DNA of 64,000 bases from Thioalkalivibrio sulfidiphilus HL-EbGr7. Its GTDB lineage: Bacteria; Pseudomonadota; Gammaproteobacteria; Ectothiorhodospirales; Ectothiorhodospiraceae. Of this stretch, positions 1 through 8,366 are shown in pieces. The position numbers and the translations under genes were made by a program. Positions within the stretch are counted from its first letter, which is position 1. Every line of letters begins with the position of its first letter. The stretch spans positions 2,862,501-2,926,500 of the forward strand of contig NC_011901.1 in assembly GCF_000021985.1 (NCBI RefSeq), given 5' to 3'. The notes beneath the pieces are model-generated. The model had not been told where the DNA came from. It saw only the letters and a list, made by a program, of their open reading frames with translations, and did not search any database.

Positions 1-54
1 CAGTTCGTCGCCCTGGCGAACCGCATCCACGCGCTCAGGTCTGAATTGGCATAA
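1..54 (+). CDS. 3' end of an unidentified gene
   Basis: An open frame enters from the left edge and ends at a TAA at 52-54, giving 17 residues that end in IHALRSELA. Too little is left to identify the protein. It points the same way as the tal-pgl-glk genes that follow, but a 150-base gap with a hairpin repeat separates them, so membership of the same operon is uncertain. Confidence 0.35.
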   Translation, partial: QFVALANRIHALRSELA

Positions 55-68
55 AAGCTCGTAAGGCC

Positions 69-166
69 TTTTGCCACAGAGGTCACAGAGGACACAGAGG
101 TAAAATCCAAAAGCGAGCCCGACTCGGTTTTGTTTCTCTGTGACCTCTGTGTCCTCTGTGGCAAAA
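69..166. repeat. CACAGAGG-type inverted repeat
   Basis: The left arm (69-99) is made of TTTTGCC followed by degenerate ACAGAGG words and the right arm (about 136-166) is its near-perfect complement, with a loop of about 35 bases. The same family recurs at 22617-22794 and, as a half element, at 36152-36184. It sits directly upstream of the transaldolase gene. Confidence 0.8.
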
Positions 167-202
167 ATAGACTTTCCATCTCCACACGGGACGGGATACG
201 CC

Positions 203-1324
203 ATGAGCGCCGAAAACCGGATCAGGGCCCTGCGCGCGCTGGGTCAGAGCATCTGGTATGACTACATCCGCCGGGACCTGCTGGATTCCGGCGAACTGGC
301 GCGCCTGATCCGCGAGGACGGCCTGGGCGGGCTCACCTCCAACCCCGCCATCTTCGACAAGGCCATCGCCGGCACCGACCTGTACCGCACGGCCATCCGC
401 GACGCCCTGCGGGCGGACCCCGGACTCAACGACGAGGCCCTGTTCTTCCGGCTGGCCATCGAGGACCTGCAGCGGGCCGCCGACGTATTCCTGCCCCTGT
501 ACCGGGAGACCGGCGGTGCCGACGGCTTCGTCAGCCTGGAGGTCTCCCCGGACCTGGCCCACGACGCCGAGGCCACGGTGCGCGAGGCCCGCGCCCTGTT
601 CGCGCGCATGGACCGGCCCAACGCCATGATCAAGGTGCCCGGCACCCGCGCCGGGGTCGAGGCCCTGGAGACGCTGATCGCAGACGGCGTGAACGTGAAC
701 GTCACCCTGCTGTTCTCCGTGGCCCGCTACGCGCAGGTGCTGGAGGCCTGGATGCGCGGCATGGAGGCGCGGCTGGAGCGGGGCGAAGCCCTTGAGACTG
801 TGACCTCGGTGGCGAGCTTCTTCGTCAGCCGGGTGGACAGCGTCCTGGACCCGCTGCTCGAGGAACGCATCCAGGAAGGGCGGCCGGCGGAACACCTGCG
901 CGGCCGACTGGCCATCGCCAACGCCCGCCTGGCCTATGCCCATTTCCGCGACCAGCGCGGCGGCGCGCGCCACACCCGCCTGACTGCCGCCGGGGCCCAT
1001 CCCCAGCGCCTGCTGTGGGCCAGCACCGGCACCAAGAACCCCGACTACAGCGACGTGCTGTACGTGGACAGCCTGATCGGTGAGCACACCGTCAACACCC
1101 TGCCCCCAGCCACCTACCGGGCCTTCCTGGACCATGGCTCGGTGGCCGAGACCCTGGCCGAAGGCGTGGAGACGGCACGGGCCCAGGTGGCTGCGCTGGC
1201 GGACCTGGGCATCGACCTGGAAAGCATCACCGACCGCCTGGAGAGCGAGGGCATCGAGGCCTTCCAGAAGGCCTTCCGGCACCTGCTCGGCGTGCTGGCC
1301 GAGGCCCGGCAGGGGAAGCGATGA
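203..1324 (+). CDS. tal: Transaldolase
   Basis: Transaldolase moves a dihydroxyacetone unit between sugar phosphates in the non-oxidative pentose phosphate pathway (cytoplasm). The 373-residue product has the N-terminal TSNPAIF motif (about 45-51), the MIKVPGT motif whose lysine (about 144) should form the Schiff base, and the NVNVTLLFS strand typical of the family. It belongs to the longer transaldolase type rather than the roughly 317-residue TalB type. The ATG at 203 is preferred because an earlier in-frame start at 140 lies inside the hairpin repeat. The stop overlaps the pgl start (ATGA), so the two are probably translationally coupled. Family assignment is secure. Confidence 0.95.
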
Positions 1325-2079
1325 ATCACCCCCGCGAGCCACAGCTCAGGATCCACCCGGACCCGGAGGAGCTGGCCGCGACCGTGGCCAGCGAGGTCCT
1401 GGACCTGGCCGCGCGCTGCATCCGGGCGCACGGCGTGTTCCGCATCGCCCTGGCCGGCGGTCGCACACCCCGCGCCCTGTACGAACACCTGGCACAGATC
1501 GGTCCCGGGCACGGGGACTGGTCCCACTGGGAGATCTTCTACGGTGACGAACGCTGTGTCCCCCAGGACGATCTCGACAGCAACCACCGCATGGCCCGGG
1601 AGGCCTGGCTCGACCGGGTGCCGATCGCCCCTGAACACATCCACCCCATGGTCACGGACCCGAACGACCCCGCGGGCGACGCGCGCCGCTACGGCGCACA
1701 CCTGTCCGAACTGCCCCGGCGCGAGGGCATGCCCGTGTTCGACCTGGTGCTGCTGGGCCTGGGCCCGGACGGGCACACCGCCTCCCTGTTCCCCGGCACG
1801 GACATCCTGGCGGTGACGGATCGGCCGGTGGCGGCCGTCTATGTGCCCGAGAAGGACAACTGGCGCATCAGCCTGACCCGGCCGGCGCTGGAGCAGGCCG
1901 ATGCCCTGTGGTTCCTGGTCACAGGCAGCGACAAGGCCGACACCGTCGCCCGGGTGCTGCATCCGGCCGGCGCCGAGGACGCCGCCCTGCCCGCCGCCCT
2001 GCTGGCACCCGCCCGTCCGCCCGTGTGGCACCTGGACCGGGATGCCGCACGGTCCCTGATCGCTGACGGCGGAGACTGA
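1321..2079 (+). CDS. pgl: 6-phosphogluconolactonase
   Basis: Hydrolyses 6-phosphogluconolactone in the oxidative pentose phosphate or Entner-Doudoroff route. The 252-residue product has the DevB/SOL features: LAGGRTP near residues 44-50, YGDERCVP near 74-81, and [15 protein letters not shown] near 146-160. It overlaps tal by 4 bases and is followed about 70 bases later by glk, so tal-pgl-glk form a compact sugar-phosphate cluster. Zwf, its usual partner, is not in the window and could lie to the left. Confidence 0.95.
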
Positions 2080-2149
2080 GACGACATTGCCCCGATGCTT
2101 TCCGGGGGCTCTGAAGCCACGACCCGGGACGGTGCAGTACACTACCCGT

Positions 2150-3166
2150 ATGCATGTACTGGCAGCCGACATCGGTGGTACCAAGACCCTGATCGCCCTG
2201 GGCCGTCAGGAACGCGGCCGCCTGCACCTGGACACCCCCCAGCGTTTCGAGAGCGCTGCCTTCCCCGACTTCGAGACCCTGGCGCGCACCTTCCTCAAGC
2301 ACGAAGGGGTCGATCCCGCGCGCATCAGCAGCGCCTGCCTGGCCATCGCCGGCCCGGTGGAGGGCGATGCCGAGCGTCAGCAGGCCCGGCTCACCAACCT
2401 GCCCTGGCAGCTGGACAGCGCCTCCCTGGCCGACTCACTGGGCATCGCCCGCGTGGTGCTGATCAATGATTTTGAAGGCGTGGCCCACAGCGTGGACGAC
2501 CTGCCCGCCTCCTCGCTCGCCACCCTGCAGGCCGGCGAACCCGATCCCGCCGGCCCGCGCCTGGTGGTGGGCGCCGGCACCGGTCTCGGGGTCTGCGCCG
2601 TGTGCGCCAATGGCGCGGGCCTGCTGCCCGGCGAAGGTGGCCATGCCGGCTTCTCCCCGACCGATGCGCAACAGATCCGCCTGTGGCAGTTCGTCACCCG
2701 GGAGGAAGGCCGCTGCACCCGTGAACACCTGCTCTCGGGTCGGGGCATCGCCCGCATCGCCGCCTTCCTGCAGACCGAGGGCCACGCGCCCGGCCCCGCC
2801 CTGGCCGAGGCCATGGCCGAGGGCGATCCCGCCGCCGCCCTGAGCCGTTTCGCCCTGCGCGGCGACGAACCCCTGGCCCGGGAGACCCTGCGCCTGTTCG
2901 TGCGCCTCTACGGCGCACAGACCGGCGACCTGGCCCTGAGCGTGCTGCCCACCGGCGGCGTATATCTCGCCGGCGGCATCGCGCCGCGCATCCTGCCCCT
3001 GCTGCAGAACGGCGACTTCATCGCCGCCTTCTGCCGCAAGCCGCCCATGAGCCACCTGTTGGCCAGGCTGCCGGTGAAGGTGATCAACGAACCCAATGCC
3101 GGGCTGATGGGTGCGGCGCGCTGGGCGCTCACAAGTGCGAAGGGTGAATCGGGCAGTGGGCAGTAA
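2150..3166 (+). CDS. glk: Glucokinase
   Basis: ATP-dependent glucose phosphorylation feeding the neighbouring pathway genes. The 338-residue protein carries the N-terminal phosphate-binding motif ADIGGTKT, an ND pair near residue 106 (sugar binding and catalytic Asp in the family), GAGTGLG near 141-147, EGGH near 163-166 and LAGGIAPRI near 273. This pattern is that of the proteobacterial Glk family rather than ROK kinases. The start at 2150 places the phosphate-binding motif at the usual distance from the N-terminus. An upstream in-frame start at 2087 would add 21 unlikely residues. Confidence 0.93.
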   Translation: MHVLAADIGGTKTLIALGRQERGRLHLDTPQRFESAAFPDFETLARTFLKHEGVDPARISSACLAIAGPVEGDAERQQARLTNLPWQLDSASLADSLGIARVVLINDFEGVAHSVDDLPASSLATLQAGEPDPAGPRLVVGAGTGLGVCAVCANGAGLLPGEGGHAGFSPTDAQQIRLWQFVTREEGRCTREHLLSGRGIARIAAFLQTEGHAPGPALAEAMAEGDPAAALSRFALRGDEPLARETLRLFVRLYGAQTGDLALSVLPTGGVYLAGGIAPRILPLLQNGDFIAAFCRKPPMSHLLARLPVKVINEPNAGLMGAARWALTSAKGESGSGQ

Positions 3167-3170
3167 TTCC

Positions 3171-3197
3171 CTTTTGAATTTTGAATTTTGAATTATT
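3171..3197. repeat. Half element of the AATTTTGAA repeat family
   Basis: A short run of TTTTGAATTTTGAA words lies just behind the glk stop. It matches one arm of the inverted repeats at 26358-26446, 33459-33550 and 43399-43473; the partner arm is absent here. Confidence 0.6.
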
Positions 3198-3215
3198 TGA
3201 CCGAAGCATAAGGCC

Positions 3216-3605
3216 ATGACCGCACAGCACAACCAGGATCACCACATCGAAGTGGACGTGAAGACCACCTACATCCCGGAGCAGTCCGACCCGGACGGCT
3301 CCCGCTACGTGTTCGCCTACACCATCACCATCCGCAACGTGGGCCGCGTGCCCGCCAAGCTGCTCACCCGCCACTGGATCATCAACGACTCCAACGGCAA
3401 GGTGCAGGAAGTGCGCGGCGAGGGCGTGGTGGGCGAACAGCCCTACCTGAAACCCGGCGAGGGTTTCCAGTACACCAGCGGCACCATGATCGAGACCCCC
3501 GTGGGCACCATGCAGGGCAGCTACCAGATGCGCGCCGACGACGGCGTGGAGTTCGACGCCGAGATCCCGGCGTTCATGCTCTCGATTCCACGTGTCCTCC
3601 ATTGA
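3216..3605 (+). CDS. apaG: ApaG domain protein
   Basis: The 129-residue product is a full-length ApaG family protein with an immunoglobulin-like beta fold. The family's hallmark stretches are visible: YVFAYTITIRN, LLTRHWIIND, VVGEQPYLKPGEGFQYTSG and MQGSYQM. In E. coli apaG lies next to apaH and its deletion affects cobalt and magnesium efflux; the biochemical role is unsettled. Here apaH is 2.8 kb downstream, separated by a methyltransferase and an iron-regulated block, so the ancestral pair appears to have been split by insertion. Confidence 0.95.
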   Translation: MTAQHNQDHHIEVDVKTTYIPEQSDPDGSRYVFAYTITIRNVGRVPAKLLTRHWIINDSNGKVQEVRGEGVVGEQPYLKPGEGFQYTSGTMIETPVGTMQGSYQMRADDGVEFDAEIPAFMLSIPRVLH

Positions 3606-3610
3606 ATGCA

Positions 3611-3691
3611 GTGGCCAGTAGCAAGTCTCAAGTGGCAAGGAAGTTCAAAAGATTGTCATTTCCTTGCCACTAGCCACTTGAGACTTGCCAC
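3611..3691. repeat. AGTGGCAAG-type inverted repeat
   Basis: The left arm (3611-3642) has words such as GCAAGTCTCAAGTGGCAAGG, and the right arm (3661-3691) is its complement. The same family is seen at 28100-28213, 32791-32861, 46828-46893 and 51483-51567. The right arm ends at the start codon of the next gene. Confidence 0.8.
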
Positions 3692-4294
3692 TTGTCTCTA
3701 AAACACACCTACACCCTCTGGGCCCCCATCTACGACCTGTTCGTGGACCGGGCCTTGCGCGGTCCGCGCCGGCGCAGCCTGGCGCGGCTGGGTGAGGTGG
3801 CAGGTCAGGAGATCCTGTTGCCGGGCATCGGCACGGGTCTGGACCTGCCTTATCTGCCTGCGGGCGGACGCTACCATGGCGTCGACCTGACCCCCGCCAT
3901 GCTGGCGCGGGCACGCAGCCGCGCCGATCAGCTGGGGATCGAGATCGGACTGCACGAGGGTGATGCCATGGCCCTGCCCTTCGAGAACGACCGATTCGAT
4001 GCGGTGGTGCTGCACCTGATCCTCGCTGTCGTGCCTGAGCCCGCACGCGCCTTTGCCGAGGCCGTTCGTGTTGCGCGCCCCGGTGCGCGACTGCTGATCC
4101 TGGACAAGTTCCTGCGTCCGGGACAGCGTGCTCCACTGCGGCGCATGATCAACCCCGTCATCAGTCGCCTGGCCACCCGCACCGATGTGATCTTCGAGGA
4201 ACTGCTGGCAGGGCATGACGAGCTTCGCCTCGTCGAGGACACGCCAGCCCTCGCGGGAGGCTGGTTCCGGCATCTGGTGCTGGACAAAATCTAG
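3692..4294 (+). CDS. Class I SAM-dependent methyltransferase
   Basis: A 200-residue methyltransferase. The SAM-binding motif I is LLPGIGTGLDLPYLP (about 42-56), followed by GVDLTPAMLARA (acidic residue for the ribose), DRFDAVVLHLILAVVP and the ARLLILDKF strand. The opening HTYTLWAPIYD resembles small phospholipid or quinone methyltransferases, so a lipid-type substrate is possible but unproven. The only plausible start is a TTG at 3692, at the very end of a hairpin arm, and no good ribosome binding site is visible. The gene converges with the leftward gene at 4291 and their stops overlap. Confidence 0.8.
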   Translation: MSLKHTYTLWAPIYDLFVDRALRGPRRRSLARLGEVAGQEILLPGIGTGLDLPYLPAGGRYHGVDLTPAMLARARSRADQLGIEIGLHEGDAMALPFENDRFDAVVLHLILAVVPEPARAFAEAVRVARPGARLLILDKFLRPGQRAPLRRMINPVISRLATRTDVIFEELLAGHDELRLVEDTPALAGGWFRHLVLDKI

Positions 4295-4506
4295 TCCGTG
4301 CCGACGCCCTTGCGATGACAGACCCGCTCACATCGATTGCAGTTTTGGACGCAGGCATCCAGGAACAGACGCCTCAGATATATCCGTGATTCTGCATCCA
4401 GGCATCGTATGTCCATGGCATGGAGTCGATTCTCCGCCAACAGCGCGAACAGGCGCGTGGCAGAAATCTCGATTCGAAGCACATCGCTGTGCGCCTTCCC
4501 GATCAT
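4291..4506 (-). CDS. Small cysteine-rich protein, Fur-linked operon
   Basis: A 71-residue protein of unknown function. The start at 4506 is set by a strong AGGAGG eight bases upstream, lying between it and the stop of the preceding gene (4523). The C-terminus has four cysteines in the pattern Cx3Cx2Cx3C (ACVQNCNRCERVCH), which could bind iron or an Fe-S cluster; the rest is probably helical (LRIEISATRLFALLAENRLH). It is the last gene of a three-gene leftward unit starting at 5160 behind a Fur box. I do not recognise a named family. Existence is well supported by operon structure and ribosome binding site. Confidence 0.65.
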   Translation of the reverse strand: MIGKAHSDVLRIEISATRLFALLAENRLHAMDIRCLDAESRIYLRRLFLDACVQNCNRCERVCHRKGVGTD

Positions 4507-4522
4507 GGATCTACCCTCCTGA

Positions 4523-4993
4523 TCACTGTGAGGGAGCCGGCGAATCCACACAGCCTTGGGTATCGAAGCCGTCCGCCAGGTGTTGCAGCGGCTCCTGATG
4601 ACTGCTTGCAAGGGCCTCCATAACCCGACCCCAGATACCTGCTGAATCAAAACACCGGGGCACGGAGATCCGGTATTCACCCTGCTCCGCCAACAACTCA
4701 AGGCTCACGCGATCCCAGCAACCGTTGACATCTCGAACGGCACGCGCGGTAGACAGCCTCTCCAGATCTATACACAGGGAAGCGTCCGGCCCCGCCAAGC
4801 GCAGACATGGCCCCTCCTGACAGCAGCTGATGCCAGCCGCACGGATGGCTACCTCCCCGGCGTGGCTGATCAGACCGATATCTACCGTGAGGGCATGGTC
4901 CTCCAGAAGCCTGAGCAAGGCGGGCACATCCCGAAGATCAATGGACCAGTGGCGCTGGTGCTGCGATAGGGGTTCCATGCGATTTGCGGCCAT
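4523..4993 (-). CDS. Uncharacterised protein, Fur-linked operon
   Basis: A 156-residue soluble protein with no signal peptide or membrane segment. The ATG at 4993 has AGGGAGG about 7 bases upstream; a GTG two codons earlier is too close to it. The central stretch ISCCQEGPCLRLAG has three nearby cysteines. Alternating hydrophobic stretches (DIGLISHAGEVAIRAAG, LELLAEQGEYRISVP) suggest a beta-rich fold. The gene starts 2 bases after the stop of a 54-residue gene and is followed by a 71-residue one. A distant relation to haem-handling proteins (HemS/HutX fold) is conceivable from size and context, but no motif proves it. Confidence 0.6.
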   Translation of the reverse strand: MAANRMEPLSQHQRHWSIDLRDVPALLRLLEDHALTVDIGLISHAGEVAIRAAGISCCQEGPCLRLAGPDASLCIDLERLSTARAVRDVNGCWDRVSLELLAEQGEYRISVPRCFDSAGIWGRVMEALASSHQEPLQHLADGFDTQGCVDSPAPSQ

Positions 4994-4995
4994 CG

Positions 4996-5160
4996 TCACG
5001 CCTCCCTCCCCGACTTGCGTCGGGGACAGTCAGCACACTCCCCCTTGCATGGGGCCCCGGGGCCGCTATTCGGCACCGGGCGAAATGATGACGCTGGCAC
5101 GAGAGGGAAATGTTTCTGCATCTTGAGAGGCTGACCGGATTTACTGACACGACAAGGCAT
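4996..5160 (-). CDS. 54-residue protein with CxxxCxxC tail, Fur-linked operon
   Basis: A short gene at the head of the leftward operon. The ATG at 5160 is preceded by AGGAGA with 8-base spacing, and the TGA (4998-4996) is followed 2 bases later by the next ATG, a typical coupled arrangement. The C-terminal part reads APCKGECADCPRRK, so three cysteines are spaced CxxxCxxC, suggesting a small metal or Fe-S site. The Fur box at 5297-5315 lies about 140 bases upstream. No named family is recognised; the call rests on start signal, spacing and the cysteine pattern. Confidence 0.55.
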   Translation of the reverse strand: MPCRVSKSGQPLKMQKHFPLVPASSFRPVPNSGPGAPCKGECADCPRRKSGREA

Positions 5161-5296
5161 AACGCAGGTCTCCTAATTGTATGTCTGCGCCGATGCTGAC
5201 TGGGTGAGAAAGCCACTGGGGCTTTCGCTGCCGGGCTGGCTGACGGCCGAGGTTTGATCTGGGGCGCCATCTGGGAGCTGAGACGCACAATCGAAT

Positions 5297-5315
5297 GTTA
5301 ATGATTATCATTCTT
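5297..5315 (-). promoter_or_regulatory. Fur box for the leftward operon
   Basis: The sequence GTTAATGATTATCATTCTT matches 15 of 19 positions of the Fur consensus (GATAATGATAATCATTATC). It is the closer of two boxes to the leftward genes starting at 5160, so iron repression of that operon is inferred. Confidence 0.7.
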
Positions 5316-5365
5316 AATTAAAGCTGTCAAGCGCAGCCACGCACCTCGCAAACTTGAACGCTATT

Positions 5366-5384
5366 GACAATCATTATCATTAAC
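5366..5384 (+). promoter_or_regulatory. Fur box for bfd
   Basis: The sequence GACAATCATTATCATTAAC matches about 15 of 19 positions of the Fur consensus and lies 51 bases upstream of the bfd start, in a position suited to cover the promoter. Iron-dependent repression of bfd, which mobilises iron from bacterioferritin, fits known biology. Confidence 0.75.
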
Positions 5385-5434
5385 ATCTAGTCTGACATTC
5401 ATCCACTCACCCCGTGTCAGGAGGTCCAGTCATC

Positions 5435-5653
5435 ATGTACGTCTGTCTGTGCCGAGGCGTCACCGATGGTGACATCAAACAGGCGGTAGCCGCGGGAGCC
5501 TCAAGCATGAAGGCCCTCAGGCAATGTCTGGGCGTATGTTCGGAATGCGGCAAATGTGGCGCGTGCGCGAGGAACATCCTGCGGGAAAGCCTCTATGAGC
5601 AGGACATGCCCACCCCATTGCCAGAGCACGCATTGATACCGGCCACACCATGA
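5435..5653 (+). CDS. bfd: Bacterioferritin-associated ferredoxin
   Basis: A 72-residue [2Fe-2S] BFD-type ferredoxin that passes electrons to bacterioferritin to release stored iron. Cys4, Cys6, Cys38 and Cys41 (CLC near the start and CSECGKC) match the family ligands. Extra cysteines occur at 31, 35 and 44. The ATG at 5435 has CAGGAGG about 10 bases upstream; an earlier in-frame start lacks such a site. A Fur box lies 51 bases upstream, and bfr follows 83 bases after the stop, giving a release and storage pair. Confidence 0.95.
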   Translation: MYVCLCRGVTDGDIKQAVAAGASSMKALRQCLGVCSECGKCGACARNILRESLYEQDMPTPLPEHALIPATP

Positions 5654-5735
5654 TTCATTGACTTCCGCAACGGCCCAGTCGCATGCCGCTGTCTATACTC
5701 AACCAGGCGCACAAACCCTCCCAGGAAGCACGCTC

Positions 5736-6209
5736 ATGAAAGGCGATAAGAAGACCATCGGTTATCTCAACAAGGTGCTCAAGAACGAACTCACTGCCAT
5801 CAACCAGTATTTTCTGCATGGACGCATGCTCAAGAACTGGGGCCTGGAGAAACTCGGCGCCCATGAATACGAAGAATCTATCGACGAGATGAAGCATGCC
5901 GACCGACTGATCGAGCGAATACTGTTCCTCGAAGGCCTACCGAACCTTCAGGACCTGGGCAAGCTGCACATCGGTGAGACCGTGAAAGAGATCCTGGAAT
6001 GCGATCTCAAGATGGAGATGGACAGCCATGTCACACTCAAAGAAGCGATCGCCCATTGCGAAAGCTGCGGGGACTACGTGACCCGCGAGTTGTTCGAGGA
6101 GATTCTGGAGGGCGAGGAGGAGCACATCGATTGGCTTGAAACACAGCTTGAGCTGATCGGACGTGTCGGCCTCGAAAACTATCAGCAATCCATGATGGGT
6201 ATGAGCTGA
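5736..6209 (+). CDS. bfr: Bacterioferritin
   Basis: A 157-residue four-helix ferritin forming the 24-subunit haem-containing iron store. All ferroxidase ligands are at canonical positions: Glu18, Glu51, His54, Glu94, Glu127 and His130, and Met52, the axial haem ligand, is present. The start at 5736 (AGGAAG upstream) gives exactly this numbering. It follows bfd; the two probably act together, although iron usually affects storage and release genes in opposite directions, so a separate promoter in the 83-base gap is possible. Confidence 0.96.
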   Translation: MKGDKKTIGYLNKVLKNELTAINQYFLHGRMLKNWGLEKLGAHEYEESIDEMKHADRLIERILFLEGLPNLQDLGKLHIGETVKEILECDLKMEMDSHVTLKEAIAHCESCGDYVTRELFEEILEGEEEHIDWLETQLELIGRVGLENYQQSMMGMS

Positions 6210-6361
6210 ACATCAGCTTCCACACCAGTCAAGATGGGCGCTGGCAGAGACATCGATTCCTGCGCATCACACTGGAACACCACAGTTTGTGATATGGGAA
6301 ACAGAAGCAAGGCAGAGCCTTCTGACTTCCCAATTCACCCTTCGCCCTTCACACTTGGGTC

Positions 6362-7174
6362 ATGTCCATCTACGCCGTCGGCGACCTCCAGGGTTGCCTT
6401 ACTCCGCTCAAGCGCCTGCTGGAGCAGGTGCGCTTCGATCCCGCTGCCGATCAGCTGTGGCTGGTGGGTGATCTTGTGAACCGTGGGCCGGAATCCCTGG
6501 AGGCGCTGCGCTTCGTGCGCGATCTGGGCGATGCCGCCATCACCGTGCTGGGCAATCACGACCTGCACCTGCTGGCCATTCACCAGGGTGTGCACAAGGT
6601 CCGGCGCAAGGACACGGTGCAGCCCATCCTGGATGCACCCGATCGCGCCGAGCTCATGGACTGGCTGCGCCACCGTCCGCTGCTGCACCACGACCCGCGC
6701 ATCCAGTGGACCCTGCTGCACGCCGGCCTGCCGCCCCAGTGGGATCTGGCCATGGCCCGCGCCTGTGCCTCGGAAGTCGAGACCGTGCTGCGCGGCCCGG
6801 ACCACCCGACGCTGCTGGAACGCATGTACGGCGACGAGCCGGACCAGTGGTCTGAATCACTGCAGGGCTGGGCGCGACTGCGCTTCATCACCAACTGCTT
6901 CACCCGCCTGCGCTACTGCACCGCCGACGGCAGCGTCGACATGGCATACAAGGGCGCCCCCGGCGGACAGCTGCCACATCTCATGCCCTGGTTCGCCGTG
7001 CCCGGGCGCAGGAGCGTGGGAACACGCATCGTGTTCGGCCACTGGTCCACGCTGGGACTCTACCAGGGTGATGACGTGCTGTGCCTGGACACCGGCTGCG
7101 TGTGGGGGCAACGCATGACGCTGGCGCGGCTGGACAGCAGTGCGCTGGAGACGATGCACACCCGCTGCGAGTGA
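6362..7174 (+). CDS. apaH: Symmetrical Ap4A hydrolase
   Basis: Cleaves diadenosine tetraphosphate to two ADP. The 270-residue protein has the metallophosphoesterase signature: GDLQGC (7-12), GDLVNRG (36-42), GNHD (64-67) and HAGLPPQWD near 120, with a later GHW motif. Length and motifs are those of E. coli ApaH. The short gap before it ends in a GAAGTGGGA-type half repeat (CTTCCCAATTC). The partner apaG lies 2.8 kb upstream. Confidence 0.95.
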   Translation: MSIYAVGDLQGCLTPLKRLLEQVRFDPAADQLWLVGDLVNRGPESLEALRFVRDLGDAAITVLGNHDLHLLAIHQGVHKVRRKDTVQPILDAPDRAELMDWLRHRPLLHHDPRIQWTLLHAGLPPQWDLAMARACASEVETVLRGPDHPTLLERMYGDEPDQWSESLQGWARLRFITNCFTRLRYCTADGSVDMAYKGAPGGQLPHLMPWFAVPGRRSVGTRIVFGHWSTLGLYQGDDVLCLDTGCVWGQRMTLARLDSSALETMHTRCE

Positions 7175-7225
7175 TGCGGGCTAGACATCCACGCCCGTCA
7201 TGTGGGCCACGGCGGGTGCCCCGAA

Positions 7226-8335
7226 TCAGATCAGTACGGCCTCCAGCGGACGGCGCACGGACCGGGGCATCTCCGGGCCGCGGCCGAAGCGGATGACCAG
7301 GTCGGGCCTTGACCCCGCGGCACCGACCAGCCCGGCGAACGCCGGTCGCAGCGAGGCCACCTCGACGGGCTGGTTGAGATGTGCCGTGCGCACTCCCAGG
7401 GCCGTTGCCTGCAAAGCGAAACGCTCGAACGCGCGTCCCGCCTCCACCCAGTGGGCCTTGTCGTCCCGTTCGGAGACGAACACGGCGATCCCCGCCGAAC
7501 TCCTCACCTGCCGCGCATACTTGTCATTCTCCGCCTGCTCGGTGAAGAACAGATCGAACATCAGGCTGCCGAGCCACGCCGGCAAGGAGGGATTCCCCGA
7601 CGAGCCCGCGAACAGGCCATCCCCGGTCCTTGCCGCGTGGGCCCCGTTGAAACGCACCCAGTCCTTGAGCTCCCTGACGAAGGCGGGATCGCGCACCTGG
7701 GCGCTATTGCCCTGGATCACGAAGTCGAGCACGTTCTCCATGACCTGACGATCGGTCAGCAGGAGCACGCTGACGCCAGGGCCGGTGCCGGCGGCCTCCA
7801 GCAGATTCAGCTCAGCGCTGGAAAGCGGCCTGGTGTCGTATTCGCCCCGGGTCGATTGCCGCGCCGGAATGGCCTGATAGAGCGGCGAGACCTCGGGACG
7901 GGTTGGCGAGAGCGGGATGTTCACCGCATCGGCAGGTGCAGAGGAAAAGCTCGGCTCGGCATGCCAGCCCAGCGCCGCCGCTGCCTGGACCAGGTTCTCG
8001 GTGGCACAGCCCAGGCTCACGAACAGATGATGATCGTCGGGATCGACCACGGGGCATCGGCGCTGGAAATCGGGCAAGAGGGTGACCGCCGACTCGCCGA
8101 GGCGGAATTTCCAGCACTGGGTGTTGTGGCTGGAGGGCGCGAGCGTCGCATAGCGCACCAGTTCGAGCAGCAATTCCCTGCCCTGCACCGTCTCGCTGCT
8201 GCCATGCCGCCAGGTCTGTTCCACATGCCGCTGGTATTGCGTGCGGGCGTTCTGCGCATGGAGGGCGTAGGCACCCACGGCGATGCCGGAACCCGCCACC
8301 GCCGCTGCGGCGATAAACTGCCTTCTGCTCATCAT
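7226..8335 (-). CDS. Acg-family nitroreductase-like protein, Tat-type leader
   Basis: A 369-residue FMN-binding, nitroreductase-fold protein of the Acg type. The N-terminus MMSRRQFIAAAAVAG has the twin-arginine motif followed by a hydrophobic stretch and a likely cleavage near ALHA, so export by Tat is expected. The segment YATLAPSSHNTQCWKFR (about 60-76) is the family's FMN-binding hallmark. GGAGA lies 7 bases ahead of the ATG at 8335. The substrate is unknown; the family includes bacterial proteins linked to dormancy and redox sensing. It opens a leftward series with ybaK. Confidence 0.85.
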   Translation of the reverse strand: MMSRRQFIAAAAVAGSGIAVGAYALHAQNARTQYQRHVEQTWRHGSSETVQGRELLLELVRYATLAPSSHNTQCWKFRLGESAVTLLPDFQRRCPVVDPDDHHLFVSLGCATENLVQAAAALGWHAEPSFSSAPADAVNIPLSPTRPEVSPLYQAIPARQSTRGEYDTRPLSSAELNLLEAAGTGPGVSVLLLTDRQVMENVLDFVIQGNSAQVRDPAFVRELKDWVRFNGAHAARTGDGLFAGSSGNPSLPAWLGSLMFDLFFTEQAENDKYARQVRSSAGIAVFVSERDDKAHWVEAGRAFERFALQATALGVRTAHLNQPVEVASLRPAFAGLVGAAGSRPDLVIRFGRGPEMPRSVRRPLEAVLI

Positions 8336-8366
8336 GGCCGTGTCTCCGAATCTCTGACTCAGGACA

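Noticed and set aside
4938-5288. A 116-codon minus-strand frame between the Fur box and the 156-residue gene
   Set aside because: It overlaps the better supported 54-codon gene in another frame, has no ribosome binding site, and its product is Arg/Pro/Ser-rich.
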